Below, one piece after another: positions 47,302 through 56,103 of a stretch of DNA of 64,000 nucleotides; position 1 is the stretch's first letter, and each line of letters begins with the position of its first letter. The stretch lies in NCBI RefSeq assembly GCF_002001015.1, contig NZ_MUNO01000017.1:1-64000 (forward strand), in the 5' to 3' direction. The notes under the pieces are model-generated. The model saw nothing but the letters and a program-made list of their open reading frames with translations. It ran no database searches and was not told the DNA's origin. The DNA comes from Polaromonas sp. A23. Lineage in GTDB: Bacteria; Pseudomonadota; Gammaproteobacteria; Burkholderiales; Burkholderiaceae_C. The position numbers and the translations under genes are program-made.

Positions 47302-49929
47302 TTACCGGCTTAGCGTTCTCATGAAGTCTTCCAGCTCATCAATGGGCAGGGGCTTGCAGAACAGGTAGCCCTGGTAACACTCGCAGCCGTGGCGGGAAAG
47401 AAAATCGCGCTGTGCCTCGGTTTCGACGCCTTCGGCCACCACACCCAGGCCCAGGCTTTGCGCCAGACCGATGATGGTGCGGGCGATGGCTGCATCGTTG
47501 GGGTCGCGCAGGATGTCGGTCACAAATGTCTTGTCGATCTTCAACTGGTCCAGTGGCAGCCGTTTCAGGCACGACAGGGAGGAGTAGCCCATGCCGAAGT
47601 CGTCAATCGACAGGGTCACGCCCATGTCCTTGAGGGCAGCCATTTTGCTGATGGTGACCTCGATGTCGTCGGCCAGCAGGCTCTCGGTCAGCTCCAGTTT
47701 GAGCTTGTGGGGGCTGACGCCGGTTTCCTTCAGCGCGGCCATCACCAGGTCCACAAAATCGCTGTGGCGGAACTGGCGCACGCTGACATTGACGGCAATG
47801 CTCAAGGCCGCCGTATCCGGGCGCTGCGACCACGCGGCCAATTGGCGGCAAGCCGTTTCGAGTGCCCATTGGCCCAGCGGCAGGATCAACCCGCCTTCCT
47901 CTGCGGCCGGAATGAACTCCGTCGGGCCGACCAGGCCGCGGCTGCTGTGTTGCCAGCGCAGCAGCGCTTCCACCCCTGTCATGCGGCCGTCTCGGCCCAC
48001 CTGGGGTTGGTAATGCAGGAGGAACTGGTTTTCGCGCAGGCCCTGGCGCAGGTCGGATTGCAGCGCCGCCGTGGCCGATACTGCGGCCTGCATCACCGGG
48101 TCGAAAAAACAAAGCGTGTTGCGGCCGGCGACTTTGGCCTGGTACATGGCCAGGTCGGCCTGCTTGAGAAGATCGCCAATAGCGTGCTCTGTATGGTCGA
48201 AAGAAGTGATGCCAATGCTGCAGGTGCTGTAGTGCTGGTAACCGGCCAGGCTATAGGGTTCCCTCAGTGCCGCAAGAATCTTTTCGCCACTTTCCTTGGC
48301 TTGGGCCGCGGCGACCTGGGAATCCTCGTCCAGGTCATCCAGCAAAACCACAAATTCATCGCCCCCCAGCCGGGCCACCATGTCGGAGGGGCGCACGCAG
48401 GCCGACAGGCGCTTGGCCACCTTCTGCAGCAGCAGGTCGCCTTTCTGGTGGCCCATGGTGTCGTTGAGGGACTTGAAGTTGTCCAGGTCGATGAACATCA
48501 GCGCGCCGGCGCGCGGTTGCTGCTGGTTGTGGCCCAGTGTCTTGTGCAGCCGGTTCATCAGCAGCTGGCGATTGGGCAACTGTGTCAGGGCGTCGTAAAA
48601 CGCAAGGTGGCGGATTTCGCTCTCGGTGGCTTTGCGTCGTGTGACGTCGCGGCCGACGGCCACCCAGTGGGTAAAAAAGACGCCGGCATCGTCTGCCACC
48701 GGGACAATATCGACCTCCATCCAGAAGTGCCGGCCGTTTTTTTTGTAGGTGATGATTTGGGCCTGCACCGGCTCACCCTGACGGAAAGCCAGCGCCATGC
48801 GCCTGAGCTCTGTGCGGTCGGTCAGCGGGCCGCAAAGCAGTCGCGGAGACTGTCCCATCGCTTCGCTTCGGCTGTAGCCGGTGTGCCGCTCAAAAGCGTT
48901 GTTCACGAAGATGATGCGCAGGCCCGGGCTGCCGGAAGGAACCGCCTCCGCAATGATCACGATGTCGTTGAGGCGCGAAATGCTGGTTTCCAGCAGCATG
49001 AGCTGCTCGCGGGTGTGGCGCTGTCTGCTGATATCGCGGAAATAAACGGCCAGTCCGTCCGGAAATGGATGAACGCGTACTTCAAACCATCTGTCCAGTG
49101 GCGCATAGAGGGCTTCGAATTCCACCTGCTGATGAGTGGCGACCGCGGCCTGGACCTGCTCTGAAAAAACGGTGTTGACCACGCCGGGAAACTCTTCCCA
49201 GATGTTTTTTCCGAGAAGCTCTTTGGCCCCCGAGCGGCGCAACAGCCGCGCACCCTCGCTGTTGACATAGGTGAAGCGCCAATCCGGATCGAGCGTGTAG
49301 AACCCTTCCGTGATGCTTTCGAGCGTGATGCCAAGACGCGTGGCCAGTCGCTGCGCGTCTTCTTCGGTCTGACGCATGGACGTGCTGATGCGGGTTCTCT
49401 CCGTGTCGAGGGCCTTGCGTTCGCTGTGAAGGCGGCGCAAGTCCAGTTGTCCGGCAATGAGGCCCGCCAAAGACTCGAGGTCCTGCGCCTGTTCCGCGCT
49501 CAGGCTTCGCGGTGTTTTGTCCATCACCGCCAGCACACCCGTCAGTTGGCCGCCTTGCCCGACCAGTGGCAGGCCCCGGAAGAACTGAATGCCTGGCGCA
49601 CAGCGCGCCGGAAGAAGGGGCTGGCGTGACGGGCTTTCGAGTATCGCGGCGCACAGGGTTACCAGTCCTTCGCGTTCAGCTGCGCTGAAACCGGTGCCGG
49701 CGCTGAATACAACCTGACCGTTCTCAAGCACCACCACCATGGCTATAGGCGTCTGGCAGCAACGCGCGGCCAGCGCGGCGAAGCGGTTGGTATCCGGCGG
49801 CGCGGAGAGCGGGGCTTCTTTATCGGGGGTGAAGTGGGCTGTGGGCACAGACACGGGCGGGCACCTGCTTTTGGAGAGCAAAAGAAGATGCTGAGGGATG
49901 GCAGCGTTTTTTTCGCGGAAGATTTGCAA
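47302..49929 (-). CDS. GAF-PAS-PAS-GGDEF-EAL cyclic di-GMP enzyme
   Basis: A large cytoplasmic signalling protein that could both make and break c-di-GMP. Order: GAF (about residues 45-175), a short coiled coil, PAS (about 205-300), PAS/PAC (about 315-430), GGDEF (about 440-600) with an intact RLGGDEFVV active site, and EAL (about 620-870) with EALLRWQH, DDFGMGYSSL and KIDKTFV all present. No membrane segment is seen, so the signal is internal. The frame opens with TTG 49929 (875 residues); GTG 49854, preceded by AGCAGG, is a plausible alternative start. Confidence 0.93.
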   Translation of the reverse strand: MQIFREKNAAIPQHLLLLSKSRCPPVSVPTAHFTPDKEAPLSAPPDTNRFAALAARCCQTPIAMVVVLENGQVVFSAGTGFSAAEREGLVTLCAAILESPSRQPLLPARCAPGIQFFRGLPLVGQGGQLTGVLAVMDKTPRSLSAEQAQDLESLAGLIAGQLDLRRLHSERKALDTERTRISTSMRQTEEDAQRLATRLGITLESITEGFYTLDPDWRFTYVNSEGARLLRRSGAKELLGKNIWEEFPGVVNTVFSEQVQAAVATHQQVEFEALYAPLDRWFEVRVHPFPDGLAVYFRDISRQRHTREQLMLLETSISRLNDIVIIAEAVPSGSPGLRIIFVNNAFERHTGYSRSEAMGQSPRLLCGPLTDRTELRRMALAFRQGEPVQAQIITYKKNGRHFWMEVDIVPVADDAGVFFTHWVAVGRDVTRRKATESEIRHLAFYDALTQLPNRQLLMNRLHKTLGHNQQQPRAGALMFIDLDNFKSLNDTMGHQKGDLLLQKVAKRLSACVRPSDMVARLGGDEFVVLLDDLDEDSQVAAAQAKESGEKILAALREPYSLAGYQHYSTCSIGITSFDHTEHAIGDLLKQADLAMYQAKVAGRNTLCFFDPVMQAAVSATAALQSDLRQGLRENQFLLHYQPQVGRDGRMTGVEALLRWQHSSRGLVGPTEFIPAAEEGGLILPLGQWALETACRQLAAWSQRPDTAALSIAVNVSVRQFRHSDFVDLVMAALKETGVSPHKLKLELTESLLADDIEVTISKMAALKDMGVTLSIDDFGMGYSSLSCLKRLPLDQLKIDKTFVTDILRDPNDAAIARTIIGLAQSLGLGVVAEGVETEAQRDFLSRHGCECYQGYLFCKPLPIDELEDFMRTLSR

Positions 49930-50062
49930 GTCTGCGCATTAAACCGTTGCAAAACGTAGCGCGGTGCACCTCGCAAGTGTTTCTCCTACAGCGTGATGCT
50001 GGAGGTGCTGATAGCGCGCCGGGGCTTGAGCCTGTTCGCGCTGGCCGATATCAAAAAAGCCG

Positions 50063-51376
50063 CTACCCCTGCGCCTGAGGATGTTTGAGCAGCAGACGCT
50101 CCAGTGCGTTCAGTGTTTCATACGATTCGGCGAAATCGGCAAAAAATTCGGCGTTATCGGGAGGCGCAGCGTGCCCTTTCCAGTTGACCCGTAGCAGGTC
50201 GAAAATTTCGCCGAAGCTGCGTTGGCCGTCGATAAGGCGCAGGATGCGTGCGCCGTATTTACCGGGGTTAACCGTCACGGACACGCCCGAATGCTGGTGG
50301 CTGAGAAGAAAGGGCTGGCCGCGGTTGCTGTCAAACACCTGGGCTGCCACCTCACCCGTCAGCGGTTCGTGAAAGAAAAAGGGAATGTACGAAGGATCGC
50401 CATAGGGCGCGGCGCATCCGGCGTCGCGGGTCAGGTAGAACGAGTGGGTGATGATGTTGCCCATCATCAGCTCGGCCATTTCATATTGTTGCCGTCGCGG
50501 CATGTCGCTCAGCCCGGCGGTGAAGGCCGCCGGATTGCGGCCCAGCACCATCTGCGGCAAGTAGGGTGAACGACCGCGCTGCACGTCGCTGAAGGACAGG
50601 TGCATGCCATGGCCATCTGCGTCCTCGCCCAGCCATTCAAACAGCTCGCCCACCGAATACGAGCGGTCCTGTGAATGCAGCAACAGGTCGTACAGGCCGG
50701 CATCGCCGGCATGGTGGTCGTGGTAAAGGTCTTCACCACGCCGAAACCAGTTGCTGGCGGGCAGGCTTGCAAGCAGTTCGCGGGTGTTCGTGATTTTGCG
50801 CTGCGCGTCCGCCTCGGCGCCGTTGACCAGCCGCATCAGCGCCTGCATTTGGTACACCCCCGTACGGCCGGTGGTGGCGTACACCATCAGTCCCATGGCG
50901 CCGGGTTGCTCGCCGCCCTTGAGCACGCTGCGCAAGGCGCGAAAACCCAGGTCCGGGTCTGCCAGGTGATGCAGCACACCGCTGCAGTTGATGTAATCGA
51001 AGGGCGCCAGGCCCAGGGTCGGCAGGTTGAGCAGCGAATCGTGTATCCAGACGATGTTTGTCAGGCCGCGGATGCGAGCTCGCTCCTGAGCCAGTGCGAT
51101 GCTGGCGGCGCTCATGTCCAGGTGCACGATGCTGGCGTTGGTGTTGCGCAATTGCTCGGCCAGGAAAATCGTGGCGTCGCCTGTACCGCCGCCGGCCACC
51201 AGCGCCCTGAAATTATTCTGAAACGACTGCTTTCCCGCAAAGCAGTAGTGGTTGATCATGGGCAGGTCTTCCAGCCAGGTCTGCGCCAGACGATGGTGAT
51301 CGTCTTGCGGGTCGCACGGCGGATAGGGCAGGGTCTCGTACTGGTTTCGGACCTCGGGCAGATAGTTGTCGGGCAT
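50063..51376 (-). CDS. SAM-dependent methyltransferase with C-terminal extension
   Basis: A 437-residue protein. The start has NQYETLPYPPCDPQDD, common in this methyltransferase group. SAM motif I is ALVAGGGTGDATIFLAEQL, followed by HLDMSAASIALAQERA and the motif IV region FDYINCSGVLHHLADP. After residue 250 there is a long region with LSFSDVQRGRSPYLPQM and a cupin-like or winged-helix-like end, unlike small metabolite methyltransferases. Substrate is unknown; similar proteins act on proteins or peptides. Confidence 0.85.
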   Translation of the reverse strand: MPDNYLPEVRNQYETLPYPPCDPQDDHHRLAQTWLEDLPMINHYCFAGKQSFQNNFRALVAGGGTGDATIFLAEQLRNTNASIVHLDMSAASIALAQERARIRGLTNIVWIHDSLLNLPTLGLAPFDYINCSGVLHHLADPDLGFRALRSVLKGGEQPGAMGLMVYATTGRTGVYQMQALMRLVNGAEADAQRKITNTRELLASLPASNWFRRGEDLYHDHHAGDAGLYDLLLHSQDRSYSVGELFEWLGEDADGHGMHLSFSDVQRGRSPYLPQMVLGRNPAAFTAGLSDMPRRQQYEMAELMMGNIITHSFYLTRDAGCAAPYGDPSYIPFFFHEPLTGEVAAQVFDSNRGQPFLLSHQHSGVSVTVNPGKYGARILRLIDGQRSFGEIFDLLRVNWKGHAAPPDNAEFFADFAESYETLNALERLLLKHPQAQG

Positions 51377-51477
51377 GGCAGCTTCCGGAAAACAAACGGC
51401 AAAGGCGTATTGTCTCCGCCCGCAGACTCACGCCAGAAAACTCATTGGGCCAGTAGCAGTTGCAGTTCGGGTCCCTA

Positions 51478-51570
51478 TCAGTGACGGCGTGGTCCGGCTT
51501 TGCCGGGCCACAGCGGTCGCCCCCTGCAAGGGGGGATCCGGCTACACGAAGTGAGCCGAGAAGGGGGTGA
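51478..51570 (-). repeat. Interspersed 3'-end repeat, copy 3 (diverged)
   Basis: GGCTACACGAAGTGAGCCGA (from 51539) is a diverged form of the GGGAGCTACACGCAGTGAGC block at 43165 and 16041. A GC hairpin (TGGTCCGGCTTTGCCGGGCC region) replaces the other half. Read on the minus strand it starts right after the lipoprotein gene, again with the polarity seen at fccB and priA. Confidence 0.6.
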
Positions 51571-51572
51571 AC

Positions 51573-52313
51573 CTACCTAACCGGCAGAAATTGCAGAAAG
51601 GACGCGCCGGCCAGGCCCTGCACGTAGCTGATCACGGCGCGGCGGTATTTTTCGGTCAGAACTTCCGAAAGCAGATCCAGGCGGCCGATCATCTTGCCGA
51701 ATTCTCGTTCGAAGCTGAGGTTGCGCTCACGCTCGGAAATTTCATCCGCCAGCAACAGAGGCTGACCGGACGCGTTGCGGCGCGTGGCCAGCAGCCAGAC
51801 TGCCGATTCGATGTTGCGCGCTGCGTTGTGGATGTATTGGGCGTCGAGGCTGTCAATCAGGTAGAAGTCGGTTTTACCGCCGTGCGCAACGATCAGCATG
51901 TCGGCACTGGCATAAATGAAAGCCGCCACACGGTCGCCGCGAAAGTCGGGGCTCAGTGCCAGCGACATTGCGGCGATGTCCCGCTTCCCCTGCAGCTCGG
52001 GCCAGGGCGCGCGGCTTTCAATGGCGCTGCGCACGCGCTCGATGGCTGCCTCGCGGCTGGCGCTGCCGGTTCTGCGCCATTCGGCAGGGTTGCGCCGGTA
52101 CAGTTTGTCGAGCAGCCGGTACAGGCTGTCAAGGTTGTCGCGCATGCCCAGCGTGGCCATGCGATTGGCGTCGGACTGGGCCAGCTCACCTGAAGTCAGG
52201 GGGGCGACTCTGGTCTCACCGCGTTGGACGGGCGCGGTTTGGAGGCACCCGGCGAGCAGCAGGACCAGCAGACACGGGAGGGCAAGAAGCAGGGGCCGGC
52301 GCGGGGTGGGCAT
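51573..52313 (-). CDS. Predicted lipoprotein, unknown function
   Basis: A 246-residue protein with a lipobox LLAGC (lipidated C23). The mature part is mainly helical, with RDNLDSLYRLLDKLYRRNP and SADMLIVAHGGKTDFYLIDS. It is of a type seen in Burkholderiales genomes but without assigned function. No retention-changing Asp follows C23 (next residues are Leu-Gln), so outer-membrane location is likely. A repeat element follows its stop. Confidence 0.8.
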   Translation of the reverse strand: MPTPRRPLLLALPCLLVLLLAGCLQTAPVQRGETRVAPLTSGELAQSDANRMATLGMRDNLDSLYRLLDKLYRRNPAEWRRTGSASREAAIERVRSAIESRAPWPELQGKRDIAAMSLALSPDFRGDRVAAFIYASADMLIVAHGGKTDFYLIDSLDAQYIHNAARNIESAVWLLATRRNASGQPLLLADEISERERNLSFEREFGKMIGRLDLLSEVLTEKYRRAVISYVQGLAGASFLQFLPVR

Positions 52314-52361
52314 GCGCCGATTATCCCGGAGCGGGCGCCGGGCGCAAGCGCCTGTGCTTGT

Positions 52362-52808
52362 TCAGCCGGGACGGGCAACCAGCAGGCCGCGCGATTGCAG
52401 GACCTTGTGGTCGATCTTCAGGCAATGGTCCTGTACCACCAGCAGGCCTGCTGCCTCCGCTTTGGCCGCCGCCGCCGGGTGGCTGATGCCTAGCTGCATC
52501 CAGACCGCCTTCGCGCCTATGGCAATGGCTTCGTCAACAACCGGTGGAATGTCTTCGCTGTTGCGAAAGCAGTTCACCAGGTCGATGCTTTCATGGCGGG
52601 CCGCTTCCGTCAGCGTGGCATAGGCCTTTTCGCCGAGCACTTCGTTGGCATTGGGGTTGACGGGAATGATGCGGTAGCCACTGGCCTGCATATAGCGGGC
52701 AACATCGAAGCTGGCGCGGTGGGGTTTCGGCGACAGGCCCACCACCGCAATCGTGCGGTAGTGAGTGAGGATGTAGGGCATGCGTTCGGCGGGAGGGATG
52801 ACGGCCAT
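52362..52808 (-). CDS. CoA-binding domain protein (YccU-like)
   Basis: A 148-residue Rossmann-fold protein. IAVVGLSPKPHRASFDVARYM carries the nucleotide-binding loop, followed by GYRIIPVNPNANEVLGEKAY and DLVNCFRNSEDIPPVVDEAI. The last part, VVQDHCLKIDHK, holds a conserved Cys-Leu. Members bind CoA; the physiological role is unclear. It is next to a redoxin and dsbD, all on the minus strand. Confidence 0.9.
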   Translation of the reverse strand: MAVIPPAERMPYILTHYRTIAVVGLSPKPHRASFDVARYMQASGYRIIPVNPNANEVLGEKAYATLTEAARHESIDLVNCFRNSEDIPPVVDEAIAIGAKAVWMQLGISHPAAAAKAEAAGLLVVQDHCLKIDHKVLQSRGLLVARPG

Positions 52809-52816
52809 GGGTTTAC

Positions 52817-53440
52817 TCAGGCTTTGTATTTGATGGAGCAGCCGTAGGCCTGGGTGGACGCCATGCTGATGGCCTTGCCGCCCAACGCTTCGTTGAGCCC
52901 CTGGCGAACATAGTTGGTCGCTGTCTTGATGTCATCCACCCGTGCAGATGGAATGCTGTCGATTGCTCCGGCATAGGCCAGCCGGCCCTGGGGATTGACG
53001 ATGTACATGTGCGGCGTGGTTTTGGCGCCGTAGAGTTGTCCGATTTTCCCCGACGCGTCCATCAGCGTTGCGGTGGCGGCTGCATTTTTACCGCCCATCC
53101 AGTTGGCAAGTTCGGCGGGTGCCAGGTAGTCGCCGCTGCCGGCTTCGGTCGAATTGATGGACAGCCAGACCACGCCCTTGCCGGCAAACTCTTTCTGCAG
53201 GCTTTGCATGTTGCCGCTGTAGTGTTTTTGCACAAACGGGCAGCCGGGGTTGGTCCACTCCAGCACCACCAGCTTGCCCTTGTAGTCGCTGAGGCGGCGG
53301 GTTTTTCCGGCGGTGTCTACAGCGGAAAACTCCGGGGCGGCCTGGCCGACTGTGGCGGTGGCAGCACGGGCGTGCTGCATGAAGCTTGTGGCCACCAGTG
53401 CGCTTGAGAAAACCCGGCGATTGACGGAATGATTCAACAT
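52817..53440 (-). CDS. Periplasmic redoxin (AhpC/TSA-like thioredoxin fold)
   Basis: A 207-residue exported protein (signal ending ARA, about residue 26). The thioredoxin-fold core is AAPEFSAVDTAGKTRRLSDY, then LVVLEWTNPGCPFVQKHY, with a single active-site cysteine C67 and no CxxC. It resembles peroxiredoxin-like proteins often coded with DsbD. dsbD is just upstream on the same strand, so electrons from DsbD may reduce it. A second cysteine occurs near the C-terminus (YGCSIKYK). Confidence 0.86.
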   Translation of the reverse strand: MLNHSVNRRVFSSALVATSFMQHARAATATVGQAAPEFSAVDTAGKTRRLSDYKGKLVVLEWTNPGCPFVQKHYSGNMQSLQKEFAGKGVVWLSINSTEAGSGDYLAPAELANWMGGKNAAATATLMDASGKIGQLYGAKTTPHMYIVNPQGRLAYAGAIDSIPSARVDDIKTATNYVRQGLNEALGGKAISMASTQAYGCSIKYKA

Positions 53441-53484
53441 GGCTTGAACTCCTTCAGTGGTGAAAGACAGAGGACAGACAGTTT

Positions 53485-55641
53485 CTACAGTTTGGCCAGT
53501 TCGGCCCGGACATCCCCGACCGACAAAATTTCCGACAGCACCACGGGTGCGCGCCCGGATTTGTAGATGACATAAACCGGCACGCCGTTGCGACCCAGCT
53601 GCGCCAACGCCGCGGTGACTGCCGGGTCGCGGCGCGTCCAGTCGGCGCGCAGCAGCGTGACGTTTTTGGCGTCGACGTCGGCCAACACTTCAGCGTTGGC
53701 CAGCGTGGTTTTCTTGTTGTACTGGCAGGTGACGCACCAGGCCGCGGTGAAGTCGACAAATACGTTCTGCCCCTGCGCCGTGAGCTGGTCCACCCGGCCG
53801 GGTTCCCAGGCCTGCCACCGGCCCGACGCTGAGGCAACTGCCGGCGGTTCCACGGGTTTGATGACGTTTTGGCCAATTGCCCATATGCTGAAAGCACCGA
53901 GCGCTATCGAAAGCGTAGCGGCTATGGTGCGTGACCGGCCTTTGAGCGTTAGCGACCAAAGCACCAATGCCATCACCACCAGCAGGGCCAGCAAGGCTCC
54001 GGCGCCGTCGATACCACTTTGCTGGCCCAGTACCCAAACCAGCCAGGCGACAGTGGCAAACATCGGAAACGCCATCAGCTGCCTGAAGGTCACCATCCAG
54101 GCGCCCGGACGCGGCAGGGCACGTGCCACCGCCGGCACGGCGCTGGCGGCCAGGTAGGGCAGGGCCATGCCGACACCGATGGCGGCAAACACCGCCAGCG
54201 CCTGGAATGCCGGCAAACTCACGGCGTAGCCCAGCGATGCGCCCATGAAAGGCGCCGTGCACGGCGAGGCAATGGCCGTGGCCAGCACGCCCGTGAGGAA
54301 TGCATTAAGGGTCGGGTTTTTGGCCTGCAGGCCGGCAACGCGGCCGGGCAGGAAGCTGCCAAATTCAAACAGACCCGCGAGGTTCAGTCCAATCAGGGTG
54401 AAGAGAAAGGCCAGCGCGGCCACCACAGCCGGGCTTTGCAGATGGAAGCCCCAGCCTAGCTGCTCGCCGGTTGCGCGCAGGACCAGCAGCAGGGTACCCA
54501 GCGCCACAAATGACAGCACCACGCCGGCTGTATAGGCCAGACCGCCGGTCAGACGCGCGGCCCGGCTTTTCTCTTTGGCGAAACTCATCACCTTGATGGC
54601 TAGCACCGGAAACACGCAGGGCATCAGATTGAGAATCAGCCCGCCCAGCAACGCACCGAGCAGGGCGGCAATCAGCGTCAGTGGCTGTGCGCTGGCGCCT
54701 GTAGGCGAAGCACCCAGCGCCGCGTTGGCTTTGAGCGCAGCTTCCAGCGCCGGCGGCACGGTGGCCGCGGCGGCCACCGCCGGCCAGTCTCCCTTGACGG
54801 GCGCCTCGACGCGGTAGGCGGTTTTGTCCAGTGCCACCACCACCGGCATGACGCGGGGGCTTTCCGTCCGCTGGGCCGAAAGCGGCACCTGCGCTGTCCA
54901 GACCGCACCCTGCCAGGCTTGCTGCCAGGCGCCGGCGGGCTCGATCACGCTGCCGGTTTCAGGGAAAAATTCCAGCGTCTTGCCCTGAATGCCGGCCGGC
55001 AAACCACTGAGCGAGACCTTGATGGTGTTGGCGCTGACCTCGACCCGGCTGCCCGTTCCGGCCAGCGGCTGCGGGCTGGCGGCAAAGGTTGCGGCAAAAA
55101 GGCTGCTGCTGGAGCCGGTGGAGCTTCTCGCAGGGATCTTCAGCGCAAATTCGCCTTCCTGGGGAATACATTCCTTCTTGCAAACCAGCCAGCTCGCTTG
55201 AAGCCGGACGTCAAGGCTGGCTGCGTTGAACCCGGGCGCGACCGTCAGGGGGACGGGCAGCAGGACGGTACCTTCATAGCCGTAGTTGGCAAGCGTGCCG
55301 ATCGGAATTTTTTTCGGGGTCGGCCAGGCAATCTCGCCGGCCGTGACACCTGCCGGCAGCGTCCACTGAAGCAGGGTCGGAAGGCCTGAATCGCCTGAAT
55401 TCTTCCAGTAGGTGTGCCACTCGGGAATGTGCGCCAGCTGCAGACCCAGCCAGACTGGCTTGCCCGGCTCCACGCCGTCGGGAGCCCAGGCCAGCAATTC
55501 GGCACGAACCTGCTCGGTAGTGACCACCGAAGTGATGGCGGCCTTGCTTATATAGCTGTTTTGAGCTGAAGCCCATGGCGCACCTGCGCAAGCAGCTATC
55601 AAAAACAGAGCAGAAGCGAGGCGACGGGAAATCATGGTCAT
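53485..55641 (-). CDS. dsbD: Thiol:disulfide interchange protein DsbD
   Basis: DsbD moves electrons from cytoplasmic thioredoxin to periplasmic thiol proteins. With start ATG 55641 the protein has 718 residues. Order: signal peptide (cut near ASAQ), N-terminal periplasmic domain with LVCKKECIPQEGEF, eight membrane helices including LMPCVFPVLAIKV and GVLATAIASPCTAPFMG (the membrane redox cysteines), and a C-terminal thioredoxin-like domain with VDFTAAWCVTCQYNK (CVTC). All redox cysteines are present. The signal-peptide codons are a copy of the repeat also found in the gene at 37.8 kb. Confidence 0.92.
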   Translation of the reverse strand: MTMISRRLASALFLIAACAGAPWASAQNSYISKAAITSVVTTEQVRAELLAWAPDGVEPGKPVWLGLQLAHIPEWHTYWKNSGDSGLPTLLQWTLPAGVTAGEIAWPTPKKIPIGTLANYGYEGTVLLPVPLTVAPGFNAASLDVRLQASWLVCKKECIPQEGEFALKIPARSSTGSSSSLFAATFAASPQPLAGTGSRVEVSANTIKVSLSGLPAGIQGKTLEFFPETGSVIEPAGAWQQAWQGAVWTAQVPLSAQRTESPRVMPVVVALDKTAYRVEAPVKGDWPAVAAAATVPPALEAALKANAALGASPTGASAQPLTLIAALLGALLGGLILNLMPCVFPVLAIKVMSFAKEKSRAARLTGGLAYTAGVVLSFVALGTLLLVLRATGEQLGWGFHLQSPAVVAALAFLFTLIGLNLAGLFEFGSFLPGRVAGLQAKNPTLNAFLTGVLATAIASPCTAPFMGASLGYAVSLPAFQALAVFAAIGVGMALPYLAASAVPAVARALPRPGAWMVTFRQLMAFPMFATVAWLVWVLGQQSGIDGAGALLALLVVMALVLWSLTLKGRSRTIAATLSIALGAFSIWAIGQNVIKPVEPPAVASASGRWQAWEPGRVDQLTAQGQNVFVDFTAAWCVTCQYNKKTTLANAEVLADVDAKNVTLLRADWTRRDPAVTAALAQLGRNGVPVYVIYKSGRAPVVLSEILSVGDVRAELAKL
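55552..55614 (-). repeat. Interspersed repeat forming a signal-peptide coding segment, copy 2
   Basis: The DsbD copy of the element at 37792-37856. It runs from codon 10 of dsbD to just past the predicted cleavage site. The hydrophobic core SALFLIAACAGAPWASAQNS shares 14 of 20 residues with the other copy. Confidence 0.75.
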
Positions 55642-55739
55642 TGTGGGAGCGGTGCCACCGCCTTTAGTTCCTGAGGTGCCGGGAGAGCGGGCCCCAGGCG
55701 GTATTGTCCAGCAGGGCGCGCGTCTGCGTCTGAGGTGGG

Positions 55740-56072
55740 TCAATCGGCATCCGGCAACAGCGAGGGTTGTGCGAAGACCGGGGGCAGTTTTTTGGGCGAC
55801 CGGATGCGCAACTGCTTGTTGACGTTTTCCCGGCCGAAGACCACCTCGATGTCGCTGACTGCCACGCCAAACAGCGGCGCCAGGAAACGCAGCATGTGAT
55901 CGGTGGCCTTTCCCGCCTGCGGGGCCGCCGTCACGCTGACCTTGAGCTGTGTGCCCTTGGGTTTGCCAATCGCGTCACGGCTGGCCGACGGTTTTCCCAG
56001 GATGTTGACCACCAGCACTTCGCCATCCCAGGCAAAAAAGGAGTCGCCGGTGATGTTTCTCGGTCGCGTCAT
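55740..56072 (-). CDS. DUF167 family protein (YggU-like)
   Basis: A 110-residue protein of the DUF167 family, whose role is unknown. Recognisable blocks are VNILGKPSASRDAIG, LKVSVTAAPQAGKATDHMLRFL and SDIEVVFGRENVNKQLRI. In the family the last is SGxxSRxKxVxI; here the Arg/Lys region is NVNKQ. The gene starts at ATG 56072, next to fic, and precedes dsbD on the same strand. Confidence 0.85.
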   Translation of the reverse strand: MTRPRNITGDSFFAWDGEVLVVNILGKPSASRDAIGKPKGTQLKVSVTAAPQAGKATDHMLRFLAPLFGVAVSDIEVVFGRENVNKQLRIRSPKKLPPVFAQPSLLPDAD

Positions 56073-56103
56073 CGCTATGCAAGTGGATATGGAGGTTCAG
56101 GTT

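Noticed and set aside
47389-49164. Long plus-strand frame opposite the GGDEF/EAL gene
   Set aside because: The minus-strand gene has complete GGDEF and EAL domains; the opposite frame has shadow-type composition.
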